Source: Syntrophobacterales bacterium
GTDB taxonomy: Bacteria; Desulfobacterota; Desulfobaccia; Desulfobaccales; 0-14-0-80-60-11
Assembly: GCA_023229795.1 (NCBI GenBank)
Contig: JALNYP010000083.1
Location: 1 to 13,883 of the forward strand
DNA: 13,883 nucleotides
Reading direction: 5' to 3'
The position numbers and the translations under genes are program-made. The notes beneath the pieces were generated by a model. The model had not been told where the DNA came from and searched no databases. It saw only the letters and a program-made list of their open reading frames with translations. Position 1 is the stretch's first letter. Each line of letters begins with the position of its first letter. Positions 1-10,023 of this stretch are shown here, one piece after another.

Positions 1-286
1 AGGCTGGAGCCTCGCGGACGAGCGGGATTTGATGCTCTTTGACATCCGATATGCGCCCTACCGGGACCGGGAGACCCGTTTCCTGGAGGGCCAGCGGGCC
101 TGGGACCACGTCCGGATTCCCTCGGACCTGCGGGTGGAACACCTGCACGGCATTTCAAGGGAAGTTTTGGAAAAGCTAGTCTTGCATCGCCCTGAAACCC
201 TGGGCCAGGCCAGCCGGATTCCCGGCGTCACCCCCGTGGCGGTCACCCTTCTCCACCTGCTGATCCATCGCCATAAAAATATATAA
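1..286 (+). CDS. mnmG: tRNA uridine-5-carboxymethylaminomethyl synthesis enzyme MnmG (GidA), C-terminal part only
   Basis: Partial gene: the reading frame is open from base 2 to the TAA at 284-286, giving the last 94 residues. MnmG is an FAD enzyme that, with the GTPase MnmE, installs the cmnm5/nm5 group on the wobble uridine of several tRNAs. The visible part is the helical C-terminal domain, which in this family binds MnmE and tRNA. It is recognised from RIPSDLRVEHLHGISREVLEKL followed by RPETLGQASRIPGVTP, which matches the near-invariant family ending (L-S-x-E-x-x-x-K-L, RP-x-TLGQA-x-RI-x-GVTP). The family is about 620 residues, so some 85% lies off the left edge. Internal TTG/ATG codons at 29 and 32 are not the real start. 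No terminator hairpin is visible after the stop. The next promoter begins about 20 nt downstream. Identification is by motif memory and quite secure. Confidence 0.9.
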   Translation, partial: GWSLADERDLMLFDIRYAPYRDRETRFLEGQRAWDHVRIPSDLRVEHLHGISREVLEKLVLHRPETLGQASRIPGVTPVAVTLLHLLIHRHKNI

Positions 287-306
287 CTCGATTGTGATAA
301 ATACCC

Positions 307-337
307 TTGAATCTCCATGTAACTGGAACCTTATGCT
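307..337 (+). promoter_or_regulatory. MerR-type promoter/operator of the copper operon
   Basis: A -35-like TTGAAT (307-312) and a -10-like TATGCT (332-337) are separated by 19 bp, longer than the 17-bp optimum and characteristic of promoters that MerR-family activators untwist. Between them is a dyad, TCCA (314-317) / TGGA (324-327), inside the longer half-sites CTCCA and TGGAA. It is centred about 1.5 bp upstream of the spacer midpoint, as in CueR/ZntR-type sites. It sits 30 nt before the regulator's start codon, so the regulator probably controls its own operon. The dyad is imperfect and was identified by eye. Confidence 0.6.
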
Positions 338-366
338 TGAGGCGTCCCTTAACCTGCGAGGTTTCC

Positions 367-849
367 ATGGCGACTGTTCTCGATACCCCGGTCATCACCC
401 CCAGCCCGTCGATCCGCATGTTGAAGATCGGCCAGTTGGCAGCCCGCTCGGGCATCACGGCGCGCAATCTGCGCTTTTATGCGGATGCGGGAGTGTTCGG
501 GGAACTTCCCCGCTCCCCCAAGGGCTACCGGCTCTTCCCCCCCGAGGCCGTGCACTGGGTCCGGATCCTGCGGGCCGCCCAGGCGGCCGGATTCGCGCTG
601 GAGGAAGTCCAGGAGTTGCTTCGGGCCCTGCGTCAGGACAGCGCGCCGTGTGACCACGTGAGGGAGGCCCTGGGGGGCAAGCTCAGCGCCCTGGAGATCA
701 AGCTGGCCGAGATCAAACTGCTGGTGGACATCCTGCGCGTCACGCTCGGCACCCCGGACGGTCAGAGCAGCGAACTGGGTTGCAACCTGATGGAAACCCT
801 TTTGGCCGAGGCGGCGCGCTTGCCGGCCTTCGCCGAACCTCGGGCCTGA
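367..849 (+). CDS. MerR-family metal-responsive transcriptional regulator
   Basis: A 160-residue protein. An extended N-terminus (1-17) precedes a typical MerR winged-helix DNA-binding domain (about 18-88: LKIGQLAARSGI, NLRFYADAG, RSPKGYRLF). A long dimerisation helix follows (about 96-128) and then a short C-terminal metal loop. ATG 367 is chosen because GAGG at 358-361 lies 5 nt upstream. The in-frame ATG at 418 has no ribosome binding site but would give a classical MLKIG start. Only two cysteines are present, Cys95 (SAPCDHV) and Cys139 (ELGCNLMETL). Cys95 aligns with the dimer-helix Cys of MerR/ZntR, and Cys139 with the last metal-loop Cys. The first loop Cys of CueR/ZntR/MerR is missing. 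The downstream copZ-copA genes imply a role in copper sensing and activation of this operon. The ligand set does not clearly fit a canonical CueR, so metal specificity is inferred from context only. Confidence 0.88.
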   Translation: MATVLDTPVITPSPSIRMLKIGQLAARSGITARNLRFYADAGVFGELPRSPKGYRLFPPEAVHWVRILRAAQAAGFALEEVQELLRALRQDSAPCDHVREALGGKLSALEIKLAEIKLLVDILRVTLGTPDGQSSELGCNLMETLLAEAARLPAFAEPRA

Positions 850-868
850 GGCCCGCCTGGAGGCAGAG

Positions 869-1075
869 ATGGAACCCAAGGTCTATCGCGTTCAAGGCAT
901 GACCTGCGGCGGATGCGCCAAGCATGTGGAGAAGGCCCTGCGGTCGGTGCCCGGTGTGACCGGCGTGGTCATGGATGTGGCCAACGGCACTGCCTCCGTT
1001 GAGAGCACGGCACCCTTTGAAAGCATGGCAGCAAGCGTGGCGGCAGCCGGTTACGAGATGATCAGCCCGGCCTGA
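869..1075 (+). CDS. copZ: CopZ-like copper chaperone (single HMA domain)
   Basis: A 68-residue protein consisting of one heavy-metal-associated (HMA) ferredoxin-like domain. The Cu(I)-binding loop is GMTCGGC with Cys13 and Cys16, followed by the usual HVEKAL helix and a C-terminal AGYE motif. Proteins of this type carry Cu(I) in the cytoplasm and deliver it to the N-terminal HMA domain or the membrane entry site of CopA. The gene lies 19 nt after the regulator and 23 nt before copA, with GGAGG at 859-863 five nt before the ATG, so it is almost certainly co-transcribed. It aligns without gaps to the HMA domain of the adjacent ATPase (about 29 of 60 positions identical by my count), suggesting a common origin by duplication. 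A MerP-like role for another soft metal cannot be excluded from sequence, but the copper-type ATPase next door argues for copper. Confidence 0.88.
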   Translation: MEPKVYRVQGMTCGGCAKHVEKALRSVPGVTGVVMDVANGTASVESTAPFESMAASVAAAGYEMISPA

Positions 1076-1098
1076 GCCCCTGGCCTGGAGGAGGTAGG

Positions 1099-3210
1099 GT
1101 GAGTCAGCAAACCTACACCGTGTCGGGTATGACCTGTGCGGCCTGTGTGCGGCATGTGGAAAAGGCGCTGGTCGCCACGCAGGGCGTCGCTGCGGCTTCC
1201 GTGAACCTGGCCACCTCCACGGTGACCGTTGAGGGCACCGCGTCCTTTGAAGCGATGGCGCTCCAGGTTGAAGATGCGGGATATGGCCTGGGTCGGATCG
1301 AGCCGGAGGCCCCTGCGGGTGGCGGGGAGGATCTGGCGCCCGCCCGTCGGCGGATGGTTTTCGCGCTGGTTCTCACCGCGCCCATGCTGACGATGATGAT
1401 CCCTGGCCTGGGCTGGCACCTTCCGGGATGGGTGCAGGCGCTCCTCGCCACCCCAGTGGTGTTCGGCGCAGGTTGGGGTTTCTTCAAGCGGGGGGGACGC
1501 CAGGCCCTGCATGGTCAAGCTTCCATGGATACGCTCATCGCCCTGGGCTCCGGCATCGCCTGGGCCTTCGCCATGGGAGAGTGGTGGCGCGGCGCGCATG
1601 ACCTCAGCTTCGAAACGGCCGCGGCCCTGGTGGCCTTCCTTCTGACCGGCAAGTATCTGGAAGCGAGGGCCAAATCCCGTGCCACGGATGCGTTGAAAGC
1701 CCTGCTCGACCTGGCGCCACCGACGGCCCTTCGGATCGAGGCCGATGGGTCGGTGATGGAGGTTCCCGTATCCACCCTGAAGCCGGGGGACCGTGCCCGC
1801 GTCCTCCCTGGACAGGCAGTTCCGGCAGATGGGCGCGTGCAGGCTGGGCAGGCGGAAGTGGACGAGTCCATGCTCACGGGAGAACCGCTGCCGGTTCCAA
1901 AGGGCGTGGGGGACGCCCTGGTCGCGGGCACCGTGGTCCATGGATCCGCCTTGGAAATGGAAATCAGCGCCGTCGGGGCCGACACCCAGCTGGCGCACAT
2001 GGCGGCCATGGTGGCCCAGGCCCAGGGTTCCAAGGCCCCGGCCCAGGACCTCGCAGACCGCATCAGCGCGGTGTTCGTACCCGTCATCCTCGTGTTGGCC
2101 GCCGCGACATTCATAGGCTGGTGGTGGCTGGGAGGCGGCCTGGCCCAGGCCTGGCGCCCCGCGGTGACGCTGCTCGTGATCGCCTGTCCGTGCGCCCTGG
2201 GTCTGGCGACGCCCGTCGCGGTGATGGTGGGGATTGGCGCCGCCGCCCGAAAGGGTGTGCTCGTGCGCGACGCTGCGGCCCTGGAGGCGCTGGGCCAGGC
2301 CACGGACCTGGTGTTCGACAAGACCGGGACCCTGACCGAGGGCCGGCCGCGAGTGCGGCGCGTGGTGCCCTGTGGTGCCAAGACGGAGAGCGAGCTGCTG
2401 GCAGTGGCAGCCAGTCTGGAACGGGATTCGGAACATCCCATTGCCCGCGGGCTCCGCTCCGCCTACACGGGAAGCCTCCTGGCGGTGGATGGGTTCCGGA
2501 CCCATCCAGGAGGGGGCATCACGGGGGTGGTGGCCGGGACGTCCTGGCGCTTGGGAAGTGAGGCGTTTCTGGGTCAGGTTTTCCCGCCTGTGGACGGAGA
2601 TGCCACGGCGGTCGGCCTGGTGGATGATGGGGGCCTTCAGGGCGTGTTTGTCCTCGGAGACCAGCTGCGGAAGGAGGCCCCGGGCGTGGTGGGGGAACTC
2701 CAGCGGCAGGGGTTGAAACTCCACCTGTTGACGGGGGATCGGATCGCGCCCGCCCGCGCCATGGCAGCGGCGGTTGGCATCGTCGAAGTCATCGCGGAGG
2801 TGCGGCCCGAGGGCAAGCTGGCCCAAATCACGGCGCTGCAGAAGCGCGGAGCCGTGGTTGGATTCGTGGGGGATGGTGTCAACGATGCGCCGGCCCTGGC
2901 TCAAGCAGACTGCGGCATCGCCATGGGGTCCGGCGCGGGCGAACAGGGCACGGGGGCTGCCATGGCCGCGGCGCCCCTGGTGCTGCTGCGACCTGGGCTT
3001 GAGCCGATCCTCGCGGCCCGGAGGTTGGCCCTGCGAACCCATCGCGTGATCCGCCAGAACCTGGCCTGGGCCTTCGGTTACAACCTGCTGCTGGTGCCGC
3101 TCGCGGCCTTCGGGCAGCTCGAGCGGTTCGGTGGCCCCATGCTGGCCGGCGTGGCCATGGGGTTGAGCTCCCTGACCGTGGTGCTCAACGCGCTCCGCCT
3201 GAGGCGCTAG
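1099..3210 (+). CDS. copA: CopA-type Cu(+)-exporting P1B-1 ATPase
   Basis: A 703-residue membrane pump that expels cytoplasmic Cu(I) at the cost of ATP. One N-terminal HMA domain has GMTCAAC with Cys13/Cys16. Eight transmembrane helices are expected: four before the actuator domain (TGE, 260-262), two around the CPC metal site (Cys363-Pro-Cys365), and two at the C-terminus. The phosphorylation motif DKTGTLTEG has catalytic Asp407. The nucleotide-domain HP dipeptide is His446-Pro447, and the hinge GDGVNDAP has Asp592/Asp596. The TM7 YN pair (Tyr661-Asn662) and TM8 M-x-x-S-S (Met687, Ser690-Ser691) are the signatures that mark the Cu(+) subgroup rather than Zn/Cd pumps. The start is GTG 1099: AGGAGG at 1089-1094 sits 4 nt upstream, and the HMA fold begins immediately. 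Length is slightly short for the family but complete. It is the last gene of the merR-copZ-copA operon and converges with galU. No convincing terminator follows. Confidence 0.95.
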   Translation: MSQQTYTVSGMTCAACVRHVEKALVATQGVAAASVNLATSTVTVEGTASFEAMALQVEDAGYGLGRIEPEAPAGGGEDLAPARRRMVFALVLTAPMLTMMIPGLGWHLPGWVQALLATPVVFGAGWGFFKRGGRQALHGQASMDTLIALGSGIAWAFAMGEWWRGAHDLSFETAAALVAFLLTGKYLEARAKSRATDALKALLDLAPPTALRIEADGSVMEVPVSTLKPGDRARVLPGQAVPADGRVQAGQAEVDESMLTGEPLPVPKGVGDALVAGTVVHGSALEMEISAVGADTQLAHMAAMVAQAQGSKAPAQDLADRISAVFVPVILVLAAATFIGWWWLGGGLAQAWRPAVTLLVIACPCALGLATPVAVMVGIGAAARKGVLVRDAAALEALGQATDLVFDKTGTLTEGRPRVRRVVPCGAKTESELLAVAASLERDSEHPIARGLRSAYTGSLLAVDGFRTHPGGGITGVVAGTSWRLGSEAFLGQVFPPVDGDATAVGLVDDGGLQGVFVLGDQLRKEAPGVVGELQRQGLKLHLLTGDRIAPARAMAAAVGIVEVIAEVRPEGKLAQITALQKRGAVVGFVGDGVNDAPALAQADCGIAMGSGAGEQGTGAAMAAAPLVLLRPGLEPILAARRLALRTHRVIRQNLAWAFGYNLLLVPLAAFGQLERFGGPMLAGVAMGLSSLTVVLNALRLRR

Positions 3211-3279
3211 AGGCGTCGCAGATCGGCGCCTCGCGCAGGTCTTGCCATTGGGGCGAGTAGATTGGTTTGGGGCGACTGC

Positions 3280-4152
3280 CTAGAGACTGCGTGAGAGTTC
3301 CTTCAGGTAGGCTGCGAAATCGGCGCGCAGGTCCTCGCGCTTGAGCGCGAATTCCACGTTCGCCTTCAGATAGTCCAGCTTGTTCCCGGTGTCGTACCGC
3401 TTGGCCGGAATGGGTGCGGCGACCAACCGGCCTTCGCGCGCGAGGGCGGCCAGGGCATCGGTGAGCTGGTACTCCCCACCCACACCGGGTTCCAGGGCGG
3501 CGAGGTGATCGAATACGCGGGGTTCGAGCACATAGCGACCCACGACGGCCCACCGGCTGGGGGCATCGGCGGGCAGCGGTTTTTCGACAATGGATGTCAC
3601 ATCCCAGACGTCGTGTTGATCCGCGGGTGCGTTGACGATTCCGTAGCGCGAAACATGTTCGAGGGGCACCTCCTGCACACCCACGACGGATTTCCCGGTG
3701 GCGTGGTGGGCGGCGATGAGGGCGTTCAGCGCGGAATCGCCCTCGTCGAACACGTCATCGCCCAGCAGGAGGGCAAAGGGTTCCTCGCCTACCGCGTGGC
3801 GCGCACACAGCACGGCGTGGCCGAGGCCAAGAGGCTCTCCCTGGCGCACATAGGCGAACTGGGCCAGGTGGCTGATGCCCTGGACGAGATCGAGATCCTC
3901 CTGTTTCCCCCTGCGGCGGAGGGTGTCCTCCAGCTCGTACGCCACGTCAAAGTGGTTTTCGATGGCAGCCTTCCCGCGACCGGTCACCAGCACCAGGCTC
4001 TCAATGCCGGCGCGGATGGCCTCTTCCACGACGTATTGGATGACGGGGGTGTCGACGAGGGGGAGCATTTCCTTCGGCTGGGCCTTGGTGGCCGGAAGAA
4101 AACGGGTGCCCAGGCCCGCGACAGGAATGACGGCTTTGCGAAGGGTCTTCAT
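3280..4152 (-). CDS. galU: UTP-glucose-1-phosphate uridylyltransferase
   Basis: A 290-residue cytoplasmic nucleotidyltransferase that makes UDP-glucose from UTP and glucose-1-phosphate, supplying envelope polysaccharide and glycogen/trehalose pathways. The N-terminal nucleotide-binding loop is VAGLGTRFLPATKAQPKEML (residues 11-30). Other family landmarks are VTGRGK (56-61), RQGEPLGLGHAV (103-114), LLGDD (129-133), VEKP (189-192), GRYVL (205-209), GGEYQLTDA (225-233) and YDTGNKLDYLKA (253-264). Length is normal for bacterial GalU. The start is ATG (complement of 4150-4152), with GGAGAG 3 nt upstream on the minus strand (complement of 4156-4161). It is transcribed away from the rRNA operon, with which it shares the 330-nt upstream region, and converges on copA. 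I found no clear promoter for it. Confidence 0.95.
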   Translation of the reverse strand: MKTLRKAVIPVAGLGTRFLPATKAQPKEMLPLVDTPVIQYVVEEAIRAGIESLVLVTGRGKAAIENHFDVAYELEDTLRRRGKQEDLDLVQGISHLAQFAYVRQGEPLGLGHAVLCARHAVGEEPFALLLGDDVFDEGDSALNALIAAHHATGKSVVGVQEVPLEHVSRYGIVNAPADQHDVWDVTSIVEKPLPADAPSRWAVVGRYVLEPRVFDHLAALEPGVGGEYQLTDALAALAREGRLVAAPIPAKRYDTGNKLDYLKANVEFALKREDLRADFAAYLKELSRSL

Positions 4153-4215
4153 GGGCTCTCCGATGGCCCATGATGGCCTAAGGTTCAGCGATGAAAGAAG
4201 CTTTGGGGTCGGCGG

Positions 4216-4256
4216 TATAAATTTTCGCTTGCAAGGGAGTGTGTTGATGATAGTCT
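4216..4256 (+). promoter_or_regulatory. Putative rrn promoter with AT-rich UP-like element
   Basis: A -35-like TTGCAA (4229-4234) and a -10-like TAGTCT (4251-4256) are separated by 16 bp. The -10 is preceded by TGA (4248-4250), an extended -10 motif. Immediately upstream is an AT-rich tract (TATAAATTTTC, 4216-4226), positioned like an UP element that raises rRNA transcription. Initiation would fall near 4263, about 70 nt before the 16S processing stem. The hexamers match consensus only partly (4/6 and 3/6). This is the best candidate in the 330-nt galU-16S gap, not a proven site. Confidence 0.5.
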
Positions 4257-4485
4257 GAATGTCCTGCGCAGTTGAGGCTGCGGGGTGCTGGAGGGGGCCG
4301 GAAGGCGACCTTGGACCGTGCTGAGGAGCATGGGAGCGTCTTTGAAAACCGGATAGAAGATATAGGAAGCCTTTGAGGGTTTTGTCCAGCGTCTTAGGAT
4401 GGGGGGCAGAATTCAGAAGAAATATTCGACCAGAACATTTTTCTCAGTGCCACGAGAGTGGGATTGGGATGGAGAGTTCAGAATG
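4257..4485 (+). promoter_or_regulatory. rrn leader with 5' arm of the pre-16S processing stem and boxA-like motif
   Basis: This is the transcribed leader before mature 16S. Bases 4334-4357 are complementary to 6082-6105 after 16S over 24 bp: 23 Watson-Crick pairs plus one G-U at 4344. They would close the pre-16S loop for RNase III cleavage. The same arm contains GTCTTTGAAAACC (4338-4350), which resembles the boxA antitermination element bound by NusB-S10 in rRNA leaders. No open reading frame of note is present. The rest of the leader (4358-4485) shows no feature I recognise. Confidence 0.65.
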
Positions 4486-6142
<1,657 letters not shown>

Positions 6143-6188
6143 GGGCCCGTAGCTTAGATGGGAGCGCCTGGTTTGCATCCAGGAGGTC
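6143..6188 (+). pseudogene. Truncated tRNA-Ala 5'-half copy (tRNA pseudogene)
   Basis: Forty-six bases match the first 48 bases of the intact tRNA-Ala at 6282-6329. The match includes the acceptor strand GGGCCCG, most of the D arm, the complete anticodon arm with TGC (CCTGGTTTGCATCCAGG) and the variable-loop start GGAGGTC. The D arm has lost two bases (GGGAGCG instead of GGGAGAGCG) and carries C-to-T and C-to-A changes. The T arm, 3' acceptor strand and CCA are absent, so it cannot form a tRNA by itself. The homology stops at 6188, where a long branched hairpin begins. It looks like a decayed partial tandem duplication. Confidence 0.85.
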
Positions 6189-6255
6189 CAGTCTCCGCGA
6201 GCGAAAGCGAGTGGGAGCAACGCGAGAGCGTTGCGATAGACTGGAATCGACCTCC
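6182..6255 (+). repeat. Branched hairpin starting inside the tRNA-Ala half copy
   Basis: The outer stem is GGAGGTC (6182-6188) / GACCTCC (6249-6255), continued across a 5-nt bulge by CAGTCT (6189-6194) / AGACTG (6238-6243). The inside holds a perfect 7-bp hairpin, GCAACGC / GCGTTGC (6217-6234), with GNRA loop GAGA. Next to it is a weaker hairpin with GAAA loop around 6195-6215, suggesting a three-way junction. The pairings are read directly from sequence; stability was not computed. Confidence 0.7.
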
Positions 6256-6281
6256 CAACGAGGCATCGGTACCGCTTATAT

Positions 6282-6357
6282 GGGCCCGTAGCTCAGCTGG
6301 GAGAGCGCCTGGTTTGCATCCAGGAGGTCGTCGGTTCGATCCCGGTCGGGTCCACCA
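6282..6357 (+). tRNA. tRNA-Ala(TGC)
   Basis: A complete 76-nt tRNA with encoded CCA. The acceptor stem GGGCCCG / CGGGTCC contains the G3-U70 wobble that defines alanine identity. The anticodon loop TTTGCAT gives TGC, and the T arm is CGGTTCGATCCCG-like. It is the usual first tRNA of a 16S-23S spacer and would be released from the rRNA transcript by RNase P and 3' trimming. A degraded 5'-half copy lies 93 nt upstream. Confidence 0.97.
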
Positions 6358-6379
6358 GCGCCCGCTGGAGCACGAACAG

Positions 6380-6410
6380 GGGCCTATAGCCCCCCCGAGC
6401 GTTAGCGCGA

Positions 6411-6421
<11 letters not shown>
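6380..6421 (+). repeat. Direct repeat of the tRNA-Ile 5' end around a GC hairpin region
   Basis: The 11-mer GGGCCTATAGC occurs at 6380-6390 and again at 6411-6421, where it begins the intact tRNA-Ile. The 20 nt between are CCCCCCGAGCGTTAGCGCGA. The first copy also forms a hairpin, GGGGC / GCCCC (6379-6393), over loop CTATA. It parallels the partial tRNA-Ala copy upstream, but it is short, and hairpin formation could be an independent reason for it. Confidence 0.55.
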
Positions 6422-6488
<67 letters not shown>

Positions 6489-6795
6489 CCATTTCGCAGG
6501 ATTGCGAAATAGGACGGAATCGACGAAGTCGATTGTCGCCCGAGGGGGGGCCGAGGAGGAAGCGAGGCATCACGGTGATGCTTGAGCTGAGTTGAGATCC
6601 CGAGGGATTTGAATCCAGCTCAAGGTTGACTTTAGGGTCAGCGGTCGAAAGACAGAGCGTATTTGACAGTCAAATAGAAGGAATAGAGAAGGGTGATCCA
6701 TCGCGTTGCTAGAGACGTGGTGGGCTTAAGGCGAGGCAAGTTAGCAAAGTGAATACTTTTTGTGGGTTTGAAGTCAATGTAATTCATTGATGGAA
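6489..6795 (+). other. tRNA-Ile to 23S spacer: hairpin-rich, includes 5' arms of the pre-23S stem
   Basis: There is no gene in these 307 nt. Perfect hairpins are ATTTCGCA / TGCGAAAT (6491-6510), AATCGAC / GTCGATT (6518-6534), GCATC / GATGC (6567-6581), TTGAGCTG / CAGCTCAA (6582-6623, enclosing ATCC / GGAT) and ATTTG / CAAAT (6661-6675). Two segments pair with sequence after 23S. Bases 6722-6737 pair with 9794-9808 (15 bp, one bulged C). Bases 6762-6797 pair with 9742-9778 with few mismatches. Together they form the expected RNase III substrate around 23S. Confidence 0.75.
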
Positions 6796-9745
<2,950 letters not shown>

Positions 9746-9827
9746 TCATCAATCAATTACATGACTTTCAACACCCACGACGCGCCCTCGGGCGCCTCGC
9801 CTTAACCCTTCTCAACCCTTCTACCCT
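9746..9827 (+). other. 23S-5S spacer with 3' arms of the pre-23S stem
   Basis: Bases 9742-9778 and 9794-9808 are the 3' partners of 6762-6797 and 6722-6737. Between them GCGCCC / GGGCGC (9782-9793) can form a small local hairpin. Repeats of AACCCTTCT follow before 5S. No tRNA is present here. Confidence 0.7.
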
Positions 9828-9828
9828 T

Positions 9829-9943
9829 CGTCGCGGTTTTACCCCAGGGGTCACACCCGTTCCCATCCCGAACACGGCCGTTAAGACCTGGAGGGCCGAT
9901 GATACTGCTCCGCACAGGAGTGGAAAAGTAGGTCGCTGCGACG
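9829..9943 (+). rRNA. rrf: 5S ribosomal RNA
   Basis: The core is AGGGGTCACACCCGTTCCC, then ATCCCGAACACGGCCGTTAAG, and GTAGGTCGCTGCGACG at the 3' side. The ends pair as CGTCGC (9829-9834) / GCGACG (9938-9943), giving about 115 nt, normal for 5S. It is the last gene of the rrn operon, followed 9 nt later by the terminator. Confidence 0.95.
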
Positions 9944-9952
9944 TTAAATCCC

Positions 9953-9989
9953 CTCCGGGCCATCACAATTGATGGCCCGGAGCTGTTTT
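9953..9989 (+). terminator. Intrinsic terminator of the rrn operon
   Basis: A perfect 13-bp GC-rich stem, CTCCGGGCCATCA (9953-9965) / TGATGGCCCGGAG (9970-9982), has a CAAT loop. It is followed by CTGTTTTA, a short T-rich tract. It ends only about 35 nt before the thrS start codon, so it isolates the rRNA operon from the translation gene cluster. Confidence 0.9.
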
Positions 9990-9991
9990 AC

Positions 9992-10000
9992 TGATAAAAT
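9992..10000 (+). promoter_or_regulatory. Possible extended -10 promoter for thrS
   Basis: TGATAAAAT (9992-10000) is an extended -10 element (TGn plus TAAAAT, 5/6 to TATAAT) just after the rrn terminator and 24 nt before the thrS ATG. No good -35 at normal distance is seen; TTGATG at 9969-9974 is 20 bp away and lies in the terminator stem. A promoter is needed here if the terminator works. The leader would be very short, about 16-18 nt, and includes GAGG at 10015-10018. Confidence 0.4.
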
Positions 10001-10023
10001 TATCACCTTATTTCGAGGCACCT

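Noticed and set aside
307..366. Upstream TTG start for the MerR regulator (20 extra residues)
   Set aside because: The start codon would lie in the -35 element of the promoter and has no Shine-Dalgarno; the ATG at 367 does.
1051..3042. 663-codon open frame antisense to copA
   Set aside because: It overlaps a perfectly conserved P1B ATPase on the other strand. The translation is rich in His/Arg/Gly, typical of GC-rich antisense frames, and shows no recognisable domain.
3202..3235. Hairpin GAGGCGC/GCGCCTC at the end of copA as a terminator
   Set aside because: Only a 7-bp stem with an 18-nt loop and no T tract; part of it lies inside the coding sequence.
3505..4173. 222-codon frame on the + strand over galU
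   Set aside because: Antisense shadow of galU; the GalU motifs on the minus strand are unambiguous.
4373..4400. Second rrn promoter, TTGAGG-16-TAGGAT
   Set aside because: It would start transcription downstream of the 5' processing arm, giving a precursor that cannot form the pre-16S stem, and the hexamers are weak.
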